Part shown: positions 4,949 through 6,289 of the stretch, piece by piece
Numbering within the stretch: position 1 is the stretch's first letter
Layout: every line of letters begins with the position of its first letter
Source of the DNA: an uncultured Eubacteriales bacterium
GTDB lineage: Bacteria > Bacillota > Clostridia > Oscillospirales > Oscillospiraceae
NCBI GenBank assembly: GCA_902461475.1
Contig: CABPXX010000090.1
Location: 1-6,289 of the forward strand
Length of the DNA stretch: 6,289 bases
Direction of reading: 5' to 3'
Program-made: the position numbers and the translations under genes
Notes under the pieces: model-generated
Told to the model about the DNA's origin: nothing
What the model saw: only the letters and a program-made list of their open reading frames with translations
The model's database searches: none

Positions 4949-6157
4949 ATGTTAACATCCCTGGCACTCATATTCCTGGTGGGCCTATCCATGGCGGCCA
5001 TCGTCCAGCAGCTCAAGCTGCCCCGCATCATCGGTATGCTCATCACCGGCATTGTGGTGGGCCCCTACGTGCTCAATTGGCTGGACCCGTCCATTCTGTC
5101 CATCTCGGCGGAACTGCGCCAGATGGCCCTCATTATCATCCTGCTGAAAGCGGGCCTGTCGCTCAACCTGTCCGACCTGAAAAAGGTGGGCCGTCCGGCG
5201 GTGATGATGTCCTTTGTCCCCGCCAGCTTTGAGATTTTGGGCTATGTGCTGGTGGCCCCTCACCTGCTGGGCATCAACGTCATGGAGGCCGCCGTCATGG
5301 GCGCCGTGCTGGGCGCTGTGTCCCCGGCCGTGGTGGTGCCCCGGATGGTGCAGCTGATGGAGACGGGGTACGGAACCAAGAAGGGCATCCCCCAGATGAT
5401 TCTGGCCGGAGCCTCCTGTGACGATATCTTTGTTATCGTCCTCTTTACCACCTTCACGGGCATGGCCCAAGGTGGCAATCCCCAGCTCATGGACTTTGTG
5501 AACATCCCCGTGTCCATTGTCCTGGGCGTGGCTCTGGGCGCTGTGGTGGGGTGGCTCCTCAGCCGCTTTTTCGAGACCGCCTACGCCCACCAGCACTGCG
5601 TGCGCAACAGCACCAAGGTCATCATCGTCCTGGGCGTGTCCTTCACCCTCATGGCAGTGGAGACTTGGCTAGAGGGCATCGTGTCGGCCTCCGGTCTGCT
5701 AGCCGTGGTGAGCATGGCCTGCGTGCTGAAAATCAAGAGCCCTGCCTTTGTCTCCAAGCGCCTGTCTGAGAAGTTCGGCAAGCTGTGGATTGCCGCCGAG
5801 GTCATTCTCTTCGTGTTGGTGGGCGCCGCTGTGGATATCCGCTACACCCTGAGCGCCGGAGGTGCTGCCGTGCTCATGATTCTGAGCGCTCTGCTGTTCC
5901 GGGCCGTGGGCGTGTGCCTGTGCGTGGCGGGCACTAAGCTCACCCGGAAAGAGCGCCTGTTCTGCGTCATCGCCTACCTGCCCAAGGCCACGGTGCAGGC
6001 CGCCATCGGCTCGGTGCCCCTGGCCATGGGCCTGCCCTGCGGACAGATTGTGCTGTCTGTGGCGGTGCTGGGCATCCTCATCACCGCACCCCTGGGGGCC
6101 ATCGGGATGGACGCCACCTACCGGAAGCTGCTGACCCGGGAGAACTTGGAAGAATAA
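4949..6157 (+). CDS. Cation:proton antiporter (CPA / Na+-H+ exchanger family)
   Basis: A 402-residue inner-membrane antiporter, probably exchanging Na+ or K+ for H+ for pH and salt homeostasis (PF00999). It is hydrophobic throughout, with about a dozen membrane segments; the first runs from about 3 to 20. LPRIIGMLITGIVVGPY (24-40) is the classical opening, LKAGLSLNL (66-74) follows, then AVSPAVVVPRM (123-133). GASCDDIFVIVLF (154-166) carries the ion-binding pair Asp158-Asp159; a DD pair is associated with electrogenic CPA2-type exchangers, whereas ND marks electroneutral ones. LPKATVQAAIGSVPLA (344-359) is the conserved late helix with Lys346. The start at 4949 is chosen over an in-frame ATG at 4895 because only 4949 has a ribosome site (AAGGAGG) and the family begins at this point. 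Length is normal and the gene is intact. It is probably cotranscribed with the trmO-like gene 21 nt downstream. Ion specificity cannot be read from the sequence. Confidence 0.93.
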   Translation: MLTSLALIFLVGLSMAAIVQQLKLPRIIGMLITGIVVGPYVLNWLDPSILSISAELRQMALIIILLKAGLSLNLSDLKKVGRPAVMMSFVPASFEILGYVLVAPHLLGINVMEAAVMGAVLGAVSPAVVVPRMVQLMETGYGTKKGIPQMILAGASCDDIFVIVLFTTFTGMAQGGNPQLMDFVNIPVSIVLGVALGAVVGWLLSRFFETAYAHQHCVRNSTKVIIVLGVSFTLMAVETWLEGIVSASGLLAVVSMACVLKIKSPAFVSKRLSEKFGKLWIAAEVILFVLVGAAVDIRYTLSAGGAAVLMILSALLFRAVGVCLCVAGTKLTRKERLFCVIAYLPKATVQAAIGSVPLAMGLPCGQIVLSVAVLGILITAPLGAIGMDATYRKLLTRENLEE

Positions 6158-6178
6158 GAGTAAAAACGAGGTGTTTTT

Positions 6179-6289
6179 ATGGAACCCATCGCCCACATTC
6201 ATACGGATTTCACCAGTAAATTCGGCGTACCCCGCCAGGCGGGGCTGGTGCGTGAACTCCGGGCCACCATTGTCTTTGCGGGAGTGTGC
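6179..6289 (+). CDS. trmO: TrmO/TsaA-like tRNA N6-threonylcarbamoyladenosine methyltransferase, partial
   Basis: The first 37 codons of a protein whose start, MEPIAHIHTDFTSKFGVPRQ then GLVRELRATIVF, matches the N-terminus of the TrmO (YaeB/TsaA) family. These enzymes methylate the N6-threonylcarbamoyladenosine at position 37 of certain tRNAs using S-adenosylmethionine. The KFGVPRQ.GLV motif is the family hallmark. The ATG at 6179 is preceded by GAGGTG (6168-6173) five bases away, and the gene lies 21 nt behind the antiporter stop, so it is probably in the same transcript. The rest is outside the window. The last residues, AGVC, do not resemble the PEYR-like sequence usual after IVF; a two-base loss near 6278-6281 would explain it, but three codons are too few to decide. 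Family members without methyltransferase activity are possible. Confidence 0.82.
   Translation, partial: MEPIAHIHTDFTSKFGVPRQAGLVRELRATIVFAGVC

Noticed and set aside
1..6289. Mobile elements, CRISPR arrays, tRNA or rRNA genes, phage or defence genes
   Set aside because: No transposase, integrase, spaced direct repeats, cloverleaf or defence-domain protein is visible on either strand.

Overview
The window is GC-rich (roughly 60 % by eye) with strong Shine-Dalgarno sites, sigma-A-type promoters and a short lipobox signal peptide. Together with the protein families present, this suggests a high-GC anaerobic Firmicute of the Oscillospiraceae type (Flavonifractor / Oscillibacter / Intestinimonas relatives), probably gut-derived. 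That placement is inference from style and protein similarity remembered by eye; no search was run.

Layout: (1) 1-1429, plus strand, is a broken sugar-metabolism locus. A 5'-truncated xylulokinase (FGGY kinase) fragment carries a frameshift at about 344-347. It then runs without any intergenic gap, at about 392-412, into the C-terminal two thirds of an L-fucose/L-arabinose-isomerase-family protein that lacks its N-terminus. Neither enzyme can be complete here. (2) 1438-1479 is a near-perfect 20-bp-arm inverted repeat with A and T tracts on both sides, serving as a shared terminator for the convergent genes. (3) 3970-1483, minus strand, is a complete amino-acid-type ABC importer operon: promoter, structured leader, substrate-binding lipoprotein, intergenic hairpin, permease, ATPase. 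The ATPase has an in-frame 51-bp imperfect tandem duplication containing a C8 tract. The binding protein lacks the arginine that normally holds the ligand carboxylate. (4) 4780-3975, minus strand, is a single-gene unit for an AIM24/TIGR00266-family protein with its own promoter and intrinsic terminator. (5) 4796-6289, plus strand, starts from a promoter back to back with the AIM24 promoter. It drives a leader of about 118 nt, a 402-residue cation:proton antiporter, and, 21 nt later, the start of a TrmO/TsaA-like tRNA-modification gene cut by the window end.

Functionally this is mostly ordinary housekeeping and transport: polar amino acid uptake, ion and pH homeostasis and tRNA modification. 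I see no defence system, mobile element, CRISPR array or tRNA/rRNA. The points worth a second look are the xylB/isomerase chimera, the ATPase duplication and its homopolymer, the altered ligand pocket of the binding protein, and the leaders of the two transport units. I do not see a convincing undescribed multi-gene system.
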